DNA of 10,078 bases from contig LGET01000043.1 of assembly GCA_001507935.1 (NCBI GenBank), positions 1 to 10,078 on the forward strand. Reading direction: 5' to 3'. The translations under genes were made by a program, and so were the position numbers. Source of the DNA: Thermococcales archaeon 44_46 (GTDB lineage: Archaea; Methanobacteriota_B; Thermococci; Thermococcales; Thermococcaceae). Below the pieces are notes generated by a model. That model saw nothing but the letters and a program-made list of their open reading frames with translations. It ran no database searches and was not told where the DNA came from. Of this stretch, positions 1 to 6,421 are shown piece after piece. Every line of letters begins with the position of its first letter. Position 1 is the stretch's first letter.

Positions 1-82
1 TCCCCCATTTTTCCCCACTCTTTTGGAATGACAATTCTTCCTTGAGGGTCATCTTTTTGACTATCACTATCAAAATCACCAT
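1..82 (-). pseudogene. AbrB/SpoVT-type DNA-binding protein, N-terminal part, apparently frameshifted, cut by window edge
   Basis: On the minus strand, bases 54 to 1 translate to a stretch containing DPQGRIVIPKEW. This matches the swapped-hairpin AbrB core (D-x-Q-G-R-I-V-I-P-K-E-W), common in archaeal VapB-like antitoxins and small regulators. That frame is open upstream to a TGA at about 121-123 but contains no ATG, GTG or TTG. A different frame starts with ATG at 82-80 and gives MVILIVIVKK. Adding one A to the A5 run at about 54-58 would join the two as MVILIVIVKK-DDPQGRIVIPKEW, a natural-looking AbrB start. The gene is therefore either truly broken or carries a one-base sequencing deletion. 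Its 3' part lies outside the window. It is divergent from the ATPase gene at 197. Function as an antitoxin or transcription regulator is inferred from the motif only. Confidence 0.5.
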
Positions 83-153
83 TTATCCTAGAACAATAAA
101 TTCTAAGATATGGTTTTTGGTATCATAAGCAAGGGCGCAAATCTATATTCCAT

Positions 154-182
154 AAAATATAAAAACATCAAAAATTTATATT
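154..182 (+). promoter_or_regulatory. Candidate archaeal promoter for the AAA ATPase gene
   Basis: Two AT-only elements precede the gene: AAAATATAAAA at about 154-164 and AAAATTTATATT at 171-182. A TATA box centred near 158 would place transcription start near 183, just before ATG 185 or ATG 197. The second element is too close to ATG 197 for a leadered transcript. No clear Shine-Dalgarno sequence is present, so a leaderless or nearly leaderless message is likely. Assigned from spacing and base content only. Confidence 0.4.
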
Positions 183-196
183 CTATGGGATATAAG

Positions 197-1540
197 ATGT
201 TGAAAAGAGAAGAAATTATTGAGCTGATCAGTGTAGATAATTTTTGGGGCAGGCCTCAAGAGATTGGAATAGAAAGGGATTACTACTTAAAACGGCTTAG
301 CAAACTTGCCAAAGCTAAGGACTTCTCAATATCGATTATTGGAGTTAGAAGATCAGGAAAGACCTTTCTAACAAAGCAGTTTTTGAAAAAAGCCATAGAC
401 TCTGGACTTGGCCCCGAACAAACCCTCTACGTAAACCTAGAAGATCCAAGGTTTCATCCTTACCTAAGTTTAGAGCTCTTGGATGAGATCTATCAAGCGT
501 ACAGAACGTTTGTCAACAGAGATAAATTTGCGTTGATAGTCCTTGATGAAATCCAAAACATTGAGGACTGGGAAAAATGGGTTCGGAGAGCAATGGAAAA
601 AGAAAACGTCCAAATAATTGTAACTGGATCAACGTCTTCCCTTTTAAAAAGTGAGGTATCAACTGCATTAACCGGACGTTCGCTAACTCTCGAAGTTTTC
701 CCGCTCAGTTTCCGAGAGTTCTTGAAATTCAAAGGGATTGCGGTTAAGAACCAGCTAGACATTATAAAAAACAGAGCTAAAATAGAGAGACTCCTAATAG
801 AGTACCTCCAATTCGGAGGATTTCCAAGAGTGGTTCTGGAAGAGGATGAATTTTTAAAAAGAGAAATACTCAAGGAGCTTTTTGACGGCATCGTAATGAG
901 AGACGTTGTATTTCGGCATGGATTTAGGGAAGTAAATTCAGTCAAACTGGTTGCAGAATTGGCCATAAACTCGTTCTCTTCTCTTAAGAGCATAAGCAGT
1001 CTAAGAAATGAACTGGCCGGAATCCTAAAGAGGAAAGTCTCTCCAAATTTTGTTGCGGAGGTAATAGAAGCCCTCAGAGAAAGTTATCTGCTCTTCACAA
1101 TCCCACCTTTTTCTCCAAAAATAAAAGATGTAAAGAAGTACCCAAAGAAAATTTATGCCGTAGATACGGGATTAGCGACCTCCGTGGCGTTAAGCTTCTC
1201 CAAAAATCTAGGCAGGTTAGCCGAGAATGCAGTTGCCGTAAATCTCATTAAAAAATATGGAGAAAACAACTTGTTCTACTACAAGGGCAAGAGAGAAGTT
1301 GATTTCATTATCAAAGAAGGGTTAAAAGTAACAAAAGCAATCCAAGTAACTTGGGATTTAAGAGAAAGCCACGAAAGAGAAGTAGAAGCCATATTGGAGG
1401 CAATGGATGTCTTTAATCTTGACAAAGGCCTTATCATAACTGCAAATGAAGAAGGAGAGGAAACTCACGGAAACAAAAAGGTAAAACTAATTCCACTCTG
1501 GAAGTTTCTTCTGGATTTAGAGTTTGCAAAAGAATTTTAA
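197..1540 (+). CDS. AAA_14/DUF4143 family ATPase (COG1373-like)
   Basis: Predicted cytosolic ATPase of 447 residues. It has an N-terminal linker, then an AAA-type domain with Walker A GVRRSGKT at residues 49-56, Walker B LIVLDE ending at D117-E118, a sensor-like VTGSTSSLL at 142-150, and TGRSLTLEVFPLSFREFL following, typical of AAA_14 (PF13173). The C-terminal half (about 225-390) resembles DUF4143, with the PD-(D/E)XK-like pieces REVDFII (366-372) and IQVTW (382-386). An upstream ATG at 110 is possible, but its extra 29 codons consist of AT-rich promoter-like DNA. ATG 185 (MGYK) is a close alternative to 197. The family is widespread and patchily distributed in archaea and its role is poorly defined. 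A nuclease- or toxin-like activity has not been assigned to this protein. It is more AT-rich than the genes to its right (21 of 60 G+C at 601-660) and looks accessory rather than part of the sugar pathway. Confidence 0.85.
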   Translation: MLKREEIIELISVDNFWGRPQEIGIERDYYLKRLSKLAKAKDFSISIIGVRRSGKTFLTKQFLKKAIDSGLGPEQTLYVNLEDPRFHPYLSLELLDEIYQAYRTFVNRDKFALIVLDEIQNIEDWEKWVRRAMEKENVQIIVTGSTSSLLKSEVSTALTGRSLTLEVFPLSFREFLKFKGIAVKNQLDIIKNRAKIERLLIEYLQFGGFPRVVLEEDEFLKREILKELFDGIVMRDVVFRHGFREVNSVKLVAELAINSFSSLKSISSLRNELAGILKRKVSPNFVAEVIEALRESYLLFTIPPFSPKIKDVKKYPKKIYAVDTGLATSVALSFSKNLGRLAENAVAVNLIKKYGENNLFYYKGKREVDFIIKEGLKVTKAIQVTWDLRESHEREVEAILEAMDVFNLDKGLIITANEEGEETHGNKKVKLIPLWKFLLDLEFAKEF

Positions 1541-1542
1541 GG
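1528..1542 (+). promoter_or_regulatory. Possible TATA element for the DUF1616 gene
   Basis: AAAGAATTTTAAG overlaps the last codons and stop of the ATPase gene, centred about 37 bases before ATG 1572. An archaeal start site about 25 bases downstream would leave a leader of roughly 12 bases containing the GGTGGTC ribosome-binding site. The DUF1616 gene may alternatively be cotranscribed from the ATPase promoter, since only 31 bases separate the two genes. Confidence 0.3.
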
Positions 1543-1562
1543 CTCCCCTTCTTTATCCCTCC

Positions 1563-1569
1563 GGTGGTC
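1563..1569 (+). promoter_or_regulatory. Ribosome-binding site deciding the DUF1616 start
   Basis: GGTGGTC lies two bases before ATG 1572, with its GGTGG core at 1563-1567 four bases from the start. It resembles the GGTGATC Shine-Dalgarno used in Thermococcales. A TTG at 1524 in the same frame lies inside the upstream gene and has no such site, so ATG 1572 is preferred. Confidence 0.55.
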
Positions 1570-1571
1570 AA

Positions 1572-2558
1572 ATGAATCTTAGAGATTACTGGGACCTCAT
1601 AACGATAATCGCACTATCGCTCCTCCTTGACATTCTCATAGCCTTCTACCCAGACAGCCTGCTTAGGAAAGCCCTTGGCTTAGCCTTCGTGCTCTTCTTT
1701 CCGGGCTATGTTTTCATAACAGCACTATTTCCAGAGAAGAAGGAGCTTGACAACCTTGAGAGGCTGGCTTTAAGCTTTGGACTAAGCATTGCCATCGTGC
1801 CGTTAATCGGTTTGGCCCTCAACTACACCCCCTGGGGAATAAGGCTAATTCCAATTCTTGCGAGCTTAACAGTTTTCAACGTAATCTTCGCTTTCATCGC
1901 AATCTACAGAAGGGCTAATGCTATTGAGCCGTGGATTCCAAGAATAAGCATTGAGAAAATAAAGGAAGAGCTCGAGTGGGAGCAGGCAAGCAGGCTAGAC
2001 AAGGCTTTGACGGTGATTCTTGTAATAGCTATAATCACTTCCATTGGCACCCTCGCCTATGTTGTAACACATCCCAGGGCCGGAGAAAAGTTCACAGAGT
2101 TCTACATCCTCGGCCCAGAAGGGAAAGCAGCCGATTATCCAACGGAGCTTTTTGTAGGGGAAAACGCCACCGTAATTCTGGGAATAGCAAACCACGAGTA
2201 CAAGAATGTAACATACCACGTTGAAGTCTGGCTTGTTAACTTAACCTACGACTTCGAAACGAACAGAACCATTATACATAATATGTACCTTATGGATTAC
2301 TTCAACGTCACTTTACCCCACAAGCCCGTTAGCCTTGAGGGCAACTGGACGCCGCAGTGGGAGATGAACTACACATTCAACATTGATAAGCCCGGAAAGT
2401 GGCAGCTCTGGTTCTTGCTCTTCAAGGACGAGAGGCCCCCACTTCCAGAGCCGATAAATGGAGACTACGCCCAGACAAACGCTACCCAGAGAATTCTCGA
2501 CGCAATTGAGGGGAAAATACAGTCCCTGAAGCTCAACATTGAAGTCAGGGAGATTTAA
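1572..2558 (+). CDS. DUF1616 family membrane protein with sequon-rich extracellular domain
   Basis: Integral membrane protein of 328 residues. About five hydrophobic helices are visible: residues 8-26, 35-54, 65-83, 91-111 and, after a charged cytosolic loop (KIKEELEWEQ), 145-166. This is the usual DUF1616 (PF07760) arrangement. A C-terminal domain of about 160 residues follows; from the helix count and sequon content it should be outside the cell. That domain holds eight N-X-T sequons, with Asn at 198, 212, 223, 231, 245, 258, 266 and 303, and is beta-rich (FNIDKPGKWQLWFLLF). Members of the family are often seen near archaeal glycosylation or envelope genes, but no biochemical function is established. 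Here it is convergent with aglB, sharing the bases TTAA at the stops. It could be an envelope or secretion component and a glycosylation target; this is inference. Family assignment rests on recognising the N-terminal pattern LGLAFVLFFPGYVF. Confidence 0.8.
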   Translation: MNLRDYWDLITIIALSLLLDILIAFYPDSLLRKALGLAFVLFFPGYVFITALFPEKKELDNLERLALSFGLSIAIVPLIGLALNYTPWGIRLIPILASLTVFNVIFAFIAIYRRANAIEPWIPRISIEKIKEELEWEQASRLDKALTVILVIAIITSIGTLAYVVTHPRAGEKFTEFYILGPEGKAADYPTELFVGENATVILGIANHEYKNVTYHVEVWLVNLTYDFETNRTIIHNMYLMDYFNVTLPHKPVSLEGNWTPQWEMNYTFNIDKPGKWQLWFLLFKDERPPLPEPINGDYAQTNATQRILDAIEGKIQSLKLNIEVREI

Positions 2559-4852
2559 TCCCTCCTGAAAATCCCTCTATCTATTACTTTCCCTCCTCCA
2601 AGATAAGCGTATCTTATGATTTCTCCTTTCACTTCTTGTGGAAGTTTAAACTCCGTTCTGTTTTCAACAGCATATTCCTTCTCAAACACAATCGTTCCAT
2701 TGTCGAGCAAGCCCCATATCTTCAGCTTTGTTCCCGTAGCATTATCGAAACTGAACACAATCTCATTCTTCTTTCTCTCGATTTTCACGTTAGGATGCTT
2801 CAGCTTGAGTACCTTCACAATACCCCCATCAGAGTAAACCAGTTCATAGGGTTCTTCAGGCTTTATGAATAGCTTAGCAAGAGTCGTGTTGAATGTCTCT
2901 TCGTTCATAAGGATTACATACTTGTAGTTAAGGTTTATGTAGAGGTAAGCATTGGAATTGGAAGAAGGAAGCTCAGGCTTTATTACCTCCCTTTTATACT
3001 CCACGTAAACTTCCTCTGGAGTTAAAGTCCTCCCACCGACGTTCACTACAACGCTCCACCTATCATCGGGCTTGACAATCACCCTATAATTATCCCTTTG
3101 AAAGACAAACGCTCCGAGAGAAGAGACCATGGGCAATATAACGAGCCCGTATTCCTCCGTTATGTTATACCCACCCATTTTGGCGGTATCAACGACAGCA
3201 CCAAACTTACGGAAATCGTAATAGGAAACAATCACATAATCAACCCCAAGACCCATAGCCCAGTTCTCGTCAAGCTTTCCAAGAAAATAAAGCGCAACAC
3301 TAGGATTTGGAGCTATCTCCGCAACTGGTGCCCTTCGGGCATAATAAGTTACCCATGTTCCATAATCCCACCATGCTAGGACTATATCGTTTTCATTCGA
3401 GTTCTCTTTAAACCAGGTTAAAGCCCTTTCCCAGTTTTCGTTCATCAATGGCTTCTCCTTCCACACCATATCCAGAGTCACAAAGCCGTTTGCAGAGGGA
3501 ATTAAAAGGAGCAATGCTAGGCTAATAGCAAGGCTTCTTTTACCCTTAAGTTTGGGCTTTAAAAGTTCGTGAAGCTCCCAGAGTCCAAAGCCAGCCATCA
3601 AGGCAATTCCCATGGATCCTATGAATAAAAACCTAGTCCACGTTTTGATCATGTAAAGACTCGGCACGATAAGCCCGAGCAACATGAAGTCTTGAATCTC
3701 AACGCTCTTCGGTCTAAATTTGAGGAAGAAAAAGAGAGCAATAAAAATACCCAAGGCAAAGGCGTTCCAGAGGTCGTTAAAGGTTGAAGGCCGAGTCTCA
3801 AGAATTGGATATTCCTTAAAAACGCCAAAACCCGTAGAAAGCTCATTCAGAGCCTCAAACCTGTAGAAGAGAACAAGAACTCCCAAGAATGCAAATCCCA
3901 CCAAAATTCCAGCCCTTATCTTAATGTCTTTGACAAATCTACCTGCAAAGAAGAGAAGCACTATGAAAGCAAGGGCTAAAGGAACCAAGTACTTAACGTG
4001 AACTAAAAGGTATGCGTCTTTTATTGTCCCAAACTCAAGGGCCAACTTTTCCGCAACCTCTTTACCCAGCCAATCGTTATAACGCAGCATTCCATAGCCA
4101 AATTTTTCTCCCAAGGAATTGGCGATAAAAGCACCCAAGAGAGTAGATAACGCCAACAAAAGAGAATCGAGGAGTTTCTTCTCGTCCATAAGAAAAGCCC
4201 CTACGGCTAAAAATACCGCGTTTGCGAGCAAAAATACGAAAATCGGATAATAAGCCTGCCAGAAGATTGAGGCAAGACCGCTTGCAAAAGCCGGAACAAG
4301 ATAAAAGACAAACCTCTTATAGCCCAACCTCCTGTCCATGGAGAAAGCGTATGCAACCCCCAGTAAAGCAACGCTGTACCAGAAGAGCATATAGTTGTCT
4401 CCCCTGTAATAGTTAGCCATTGACCTGAAGATATGTCCAAAGCTTACAGCCAAGAACAGCGAGGCAAAAAAAGCCCTCTTTTCATCGTAGAACTTTAGCA
4501 AAGCAAGGTAAAAGAAAGCTATTGTCAAAACGCCAAAAATAACCGGGGTTACCCTGAAAGCATTGTAGAGGGAAACTCCAAAGAACTTTAAAACCTTATA
4601 AACATAGGCTGGAGTCATCCACAAGCCAAGGGGATGAAATGTCTTTATTTGAAACCCCCAGGGACCATTCGCTATGGTAAAAAAGTTAAACCACTCTCCC
4701 GCTTTTAAAGCCTCCTCTATATAGGCGAGGTGAAAGTAGGGATCATAACCGAACATATATTTGGATTTTAAGGGGATGAGCCTGAGGATTAAGGCAACAA
4801 TAGTTATCAAAGGAAGCGCAACTCTTGGTCTGAGAATTCTCTCAAAGTCCAT
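2555..4852 (-). CDS. aglB: Dolichyl-phosphooligosaccharide-protein glycotransferase AglB (STT3 family)
   Basis: Catalytic oligosaccharyltransferase (GT66) of 765 residues. It moves the glycan from a dolichol-linked donor to Asn of N-X-S/T sequons on the outer face of the membrane. The N-terminal two thirds is a multi-spanning domain (about 13 helices in the family). Visible motifs are the first acidic motif GYDPYFHL (D37), the second acidic motif RGDNY (D152), external-loop glutamate ILET (E352), and the conserved Arg in TWTRFLF (R407). The soluble C-terminal domain begins with WWDYG (494-498), which binds the sequon +2 residue, followed by a DK-type motif DFRK (546-549). Five N-X-T sequons lie in the C-terminal domain (Asn 563, 655, 704, 718, 731). 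The protein is shorter than the long AglB of P. furiosus; Thermococcales commonly carry two paralogues, and this may be the shorter one. ATG 4852 is supported by GGAGAGG at 4861-4867 (minus strand) with 8-base spacing and by a TATA box upstream. Confidence 0.95.
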   Translation of the reverse strand: MDFERILRPRVALPLITIVALILRLIPLKSKYMFGYDPYFHLAYIEEALKAGEWFNFFTIANGPWGFQIKTFHPLGLWMTPAYVYKVLKFFGVSLYNAFRVTPVIFGVLTIAFFYLALLKFYDEKRAFFASLFLAVSFGHIFRSMANYYRGDNYMLFWYSVALLGVAYAFSMDRRLGYKRFVFYLVPAFASGLASIFWQAYYPIFVFLLANAVFLAVGAFLMDEKKLLDSLLLALSTLLGAFIANSLGEKFGYGMLRYNDWLGKEVAEKLALEFGTIKDAYLLVHVKYLVPLALAFIVLLFFAGRFVKDIKIRAGILVGFAFLGVLVLFYRFEALNELSTGFGVFKEYPILETRPSTFNDLWNAFALGIFIALFFFLKFRPKSVEIQDFMLLGLIVPSLYMIKTWTRFLFIGSMGIALMAGFGLWELHELLKPKLKGKRSLAISLALLLLIPSANGFVTLDMVWKEKPLMNENWERALTWFKENSNENDIVLAWWDYGTWVTYYARRAPVAEIAPNPSVALYFLGKLDENWAMGLGVDYVIVSYYDFRKFGAVVDTAKMGGYNITEEYGLVILPMVSSLGAFVFQRDNYRVIVKPDDRWSVVVNVGGRTLTPEEVYVEYKREVIKPELPSSNSNAYLYINLNYKYVILMNEETFNTTLAKLFIKPEEPYELVYSDGGIVKVLKLKHPNVKIERKKNEIVFSFDNATGTKLKIWGLLDNGTIVFEKEYAVENRTEFKLPQEVKGEIIRYAYLGGGKVIDRGIFRRD

Positions 4853-4860
4853 GCCCTCGC

Positions 4861-4867
4861 CCTCTCC
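4861..4867 (-). promoter_or_regulatory. Ribosome-binding site of aglB
   Basis: On the minus strand GGAGAGG precedes ATG 4852 by 8 bases, fitting translation start at the codon for MDFERIL. A second purine block, GAGGTG at 4875-4880, is too far away to serve this start. Confidence 0.5.
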
Positions 4868-4884
4868 AAGTTTTCACCTCACTC

Positions 4885-4894
4885 AATATATACT
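4885..4894 (-). promoter_or_regulatory. TATA box of the aglB promoter
   Basis: Read on the minus strand the element is AGTATATATT, preceded by purine-rich AAGTAA as a possible BRE. Start of transcription about 25 bases downstream falls near 4863, giving a leader of roughly 10-15 bases that overlaps the ribosome-binding site, normal for Thermococcales. It is the strongest TATA match in the intergenic region. Confidence 0.6.
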
Positions 4895-5097
4895 TTACTT
4901 CTTATTGTTTGTTTAAATTGAAAAGCTGTGGTAAAGAGCGTAAAGCTTCCAAAAACGATAACATCTCTCAACCGCCAAAAATCCTGAAAGCGCGTCTCTA
5001 GAACGGATTGAAGTCGGAAAAATCTCAAGAGCTTAGAGGGGTTGCTTTCTCTGTATTAGTTTTGAATTAGTTGCTCAAAGCATAGAGACATTAGCAT

Positions 5098-5110
5098 AAA
5101 AATTTAAAAT
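5098..5110 (+). promoter_or_regulatory. TATA box of the flippase-glycosyltransferase-sugar operon
   Basis: AAAAATTTAAAAT, preceded by GCAT, is centred near 5104. An archaeal start about 25 bases downstream falls near 5129, giving a leader of about 40 bases with a good ribosome-binding site GGTGA at 5156-5160, seven bases before ATG 5168. No other promoter of this quality is seen within the genes that follow, so the whole cluster to the window end may depend on it. Confidence 0.55.
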
Positions 5111-5167
5111 GGTAATAGTGCATATCCCTACCGGTAATAAGGAGTTGCCAAATTAGGTGAGCATATA

Positions 5168-6421
5168 ATGAGGAATATTAAAAGCCTCAACATACTGACC
5201 CACAAATTTTACAGGGATGCCTTCATAATGATGGTTGCGATGACCCTATCCAACTTTTTTAACTATTTGTACCAGCTTTTGATGGGGAGACTGCTTTCTC
5301 CTCAAGAATACGGAGAGCTTTTTAGTCTCCTATCTCTGTTTTACATATTCTCTGTGTTTTTTACCACCGTAAACACATCCATAACAAAATTTGTCACCCT
5401 ATACAGTTCCAAAAAAGAATATGGAAAAGTTAAGTTGATACTGGCAAAAGGCACAAAAACTCTTGGAATATTAGGAATCATTATTTATATATTCACAGTT
5501 CTTTTATCCCCGTTCATTTCCAGCTTTCTCCAAATAGACAGGGACATTCTTTTAATAGTTCTCTTTGCGTCTATTCCATTCGGTTTTCTCCTCCCCGTAT
5601 ATCAAGGTGCTTTGAGAGGTCTCCAGCGTTTTGGGGCTCTAGGAATCAGTGTTTCTTCCTGGGCGTTTTTTAAGCTGATTTTTGGCGTGGGGCTGGTTGT
5701 TTTTGGGTATGGTGTTTTGGGTGGGCTTTTAGGAATATTTCTAGCCCATATCGCGGCTTTTCTTCTCACTGCGATGTTTTTAAAGGACATATTGCATTAC
5801 GATGCAAAGGGGGATATAGAGCTAAGGAACATTTTAACATACGGCAGTTTGGCTTTTCTGGCAATCTTCGCATATACAACAATGTGGAATGTCGACGTTA
5901 TTCTAGTTAAGCACTACCTCTCGCCTCTGGAAGCCGGTCAGTATTCCGCAATTTCCGTGCTTGGAAAGATTGTCTTGTTTGCCCCTGGAGCCGTTGGAAT
6001 GGTAATATTCCCGAAGGCTGCAGAAATGCACGAGAAGGGTGAAAAACATTTCCACGTATTAACAAGGGGCTTAGCAATGACGCTTCTGATTTCCGGAGGA
6101 ATAGTTCTAGCCTATGCACTGTTTCCAGAGTTCATCATAACCTTTATTTACGGCGAAAAATACCTAAGTGTTGCTCCTTATTTGTGGAGATACGGTCTGG
6201 CAATGATGTTCTTTTCGTTAGCAAGTGTAGTTGTTAATTATTCCCTGTCCATAAACAAAACGGGGATATCTTTCTACTTACTGGGACTGCTTGCAGCTGA
6301 AATACTCTCGCTGTCTCTTAGCAATAAAAACATTTCTACAATGGTAAACACGCTGGTCGGAGTGAGCATTTTAATGACAAGCGGGTTGCTTATATATATT
6401 GGGAGGCAAAGAAATGCCTGA
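5168..6421 (+). CDS. Wzx/RfbX-like flippase for lipid-linked oligosaccharide (MOP superfamily)
   Basis: Polytopic membrane protein of 417 residues with about 12 hydrophobic helices and the family signature near the N-terminus: NFFNYLYQLLMGRLLSPQEY followed by GELFSLLS, as in polysaccharide biosynthesis/export proteins (PF01943, RfbX/MVIN-like). A second copy of the fold starts near residue 220 (YTTMWNVDVILVKHYLSP), and the motif LSPLEAGQYSAISVLGKI mirrors the first, as expected for an internally duplicated transporter. Predicted role: moving a dolichol-phosphate-linked glycan from the cytosolic to the outer face, where AglB can use it. ATG 5168 follows GGTGA by seven bases and fits the promoter. 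The gene ends eight bases inside the next one (ATG 6414 before TGA 6419-6421). Length and helix number are slightly below the 14-helix bacterial Wzx norm. The actual substrate is not visible from the sequence. Confidence 0.88.
   Translation: MRNIKSLNILTHKFYRDAFIMMVAMTLSNFFNYLYQLLMGRLLSPQEYGELFSLLSLFYIFSVFFTTVNTSITKFVTLYSSKKEYGKVKLILAKGTKTLGILGIIIYIFTVLLSPFISSFLQIDRDILLIVLFASIPFGFLLPVYQGALRGLQRFGALGISVSSWAFFKLIFGVGLVVFGYGVLGGLLGIFLAHIAAFLLTAMFLKDILHYDAKGDIELRNILTYGSLAFLAIFAYTTMWNVDVILVKHYLSPLEAGQYSAISVLGKIVLFAPGAVGMVIFPKAAEMHEKGEKHFHVLTRGLAMTLLISGGIVLAYALFPEFIITFIYGEKYLSVAPYLWRYGLAMMFFSLASVVVNYSLSINKTGISFYLLGLLAAEILSLSLSNKNISTMVNTLVGVSILMTSGLLIYIGRQRNA
6401..6406 (+). promoter_or_regulatory. 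Ribosome-binding site deciding the GT2 start
   Basis: GGGAGG inside the end of the flippase gene lies seven bases before ATG 6414. A TTG at 6399 in the same frame lies at the edge of this site and is not credible as the start. ATG 6414 gives MPEISVLMPAYNEG, the normal beginning of family 2 enzymes. The overlap with the flippase stop implies coupled translation. Confidence 0.65.

Larger units (their letters stand above)
4853..5167. other. 315-base divergent intergenic region between aglB and the flippase operon
   Basis: The left end holds the aglB promoter and ribosome-binding site; the right end holds the TATA box and ribosome-binding site of the rightward operon. The centre (about 4920-5095) has no long open frame, no tRNA-like fold, no C/D box pair (TGATGA with CTGA) and no tandem repeat that I can see. 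A GTG-started frame of 19 codons (4929-4988, MVKSVKLPKTIT...) is present but has no ribosome-binding site. An 8-base palindrome TACCGGTA lies at 5129-5136, near the expected transcription start of the operon. The centre may be a long upstream regulatory region or the remnant of a lost gene. Confidence 0.5.

Noticed and set aside
110..196. N-terminal extension of the ATPase from ATG 110.
   Set aside because: The extra 29 codons are AT-rich with promoter-like TATA elements and no ribosome-binding site; the family resemblance begins after ATG 197.
3098..3379. Open frame of 93 codons on the plus strand inside aglB.
   Set aside because: It is antisense to the conserved AglB catalytic domain (WWDYG region), has no ribosome-binding site and no recognisable family pattern.
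4989..5020. Stretch CTCTAGAACGGATTGAAG recalls the 3' part of Thermococcales CRISPR repeats (GAATTGAAAG end).
   Set aside because: Similarity is partial, occurs once, and there is no repeat-spacer pattern around it.
5129..5136. Palindrome TACCGGTA near the expected operon start site, possible operator.
   Set aside because: A single 8-base palindrome without flanking symmetry or a second copy is not enough to call a regulator site.
6389..6400. CTTATATATATT, a TATA-like element before the GT2 gene.
   Set aside because: A start site 25 bases downstream would fall after ATG 6414, so it cannot serve this gene; the sequence encodes flippase residues (LIYIG).
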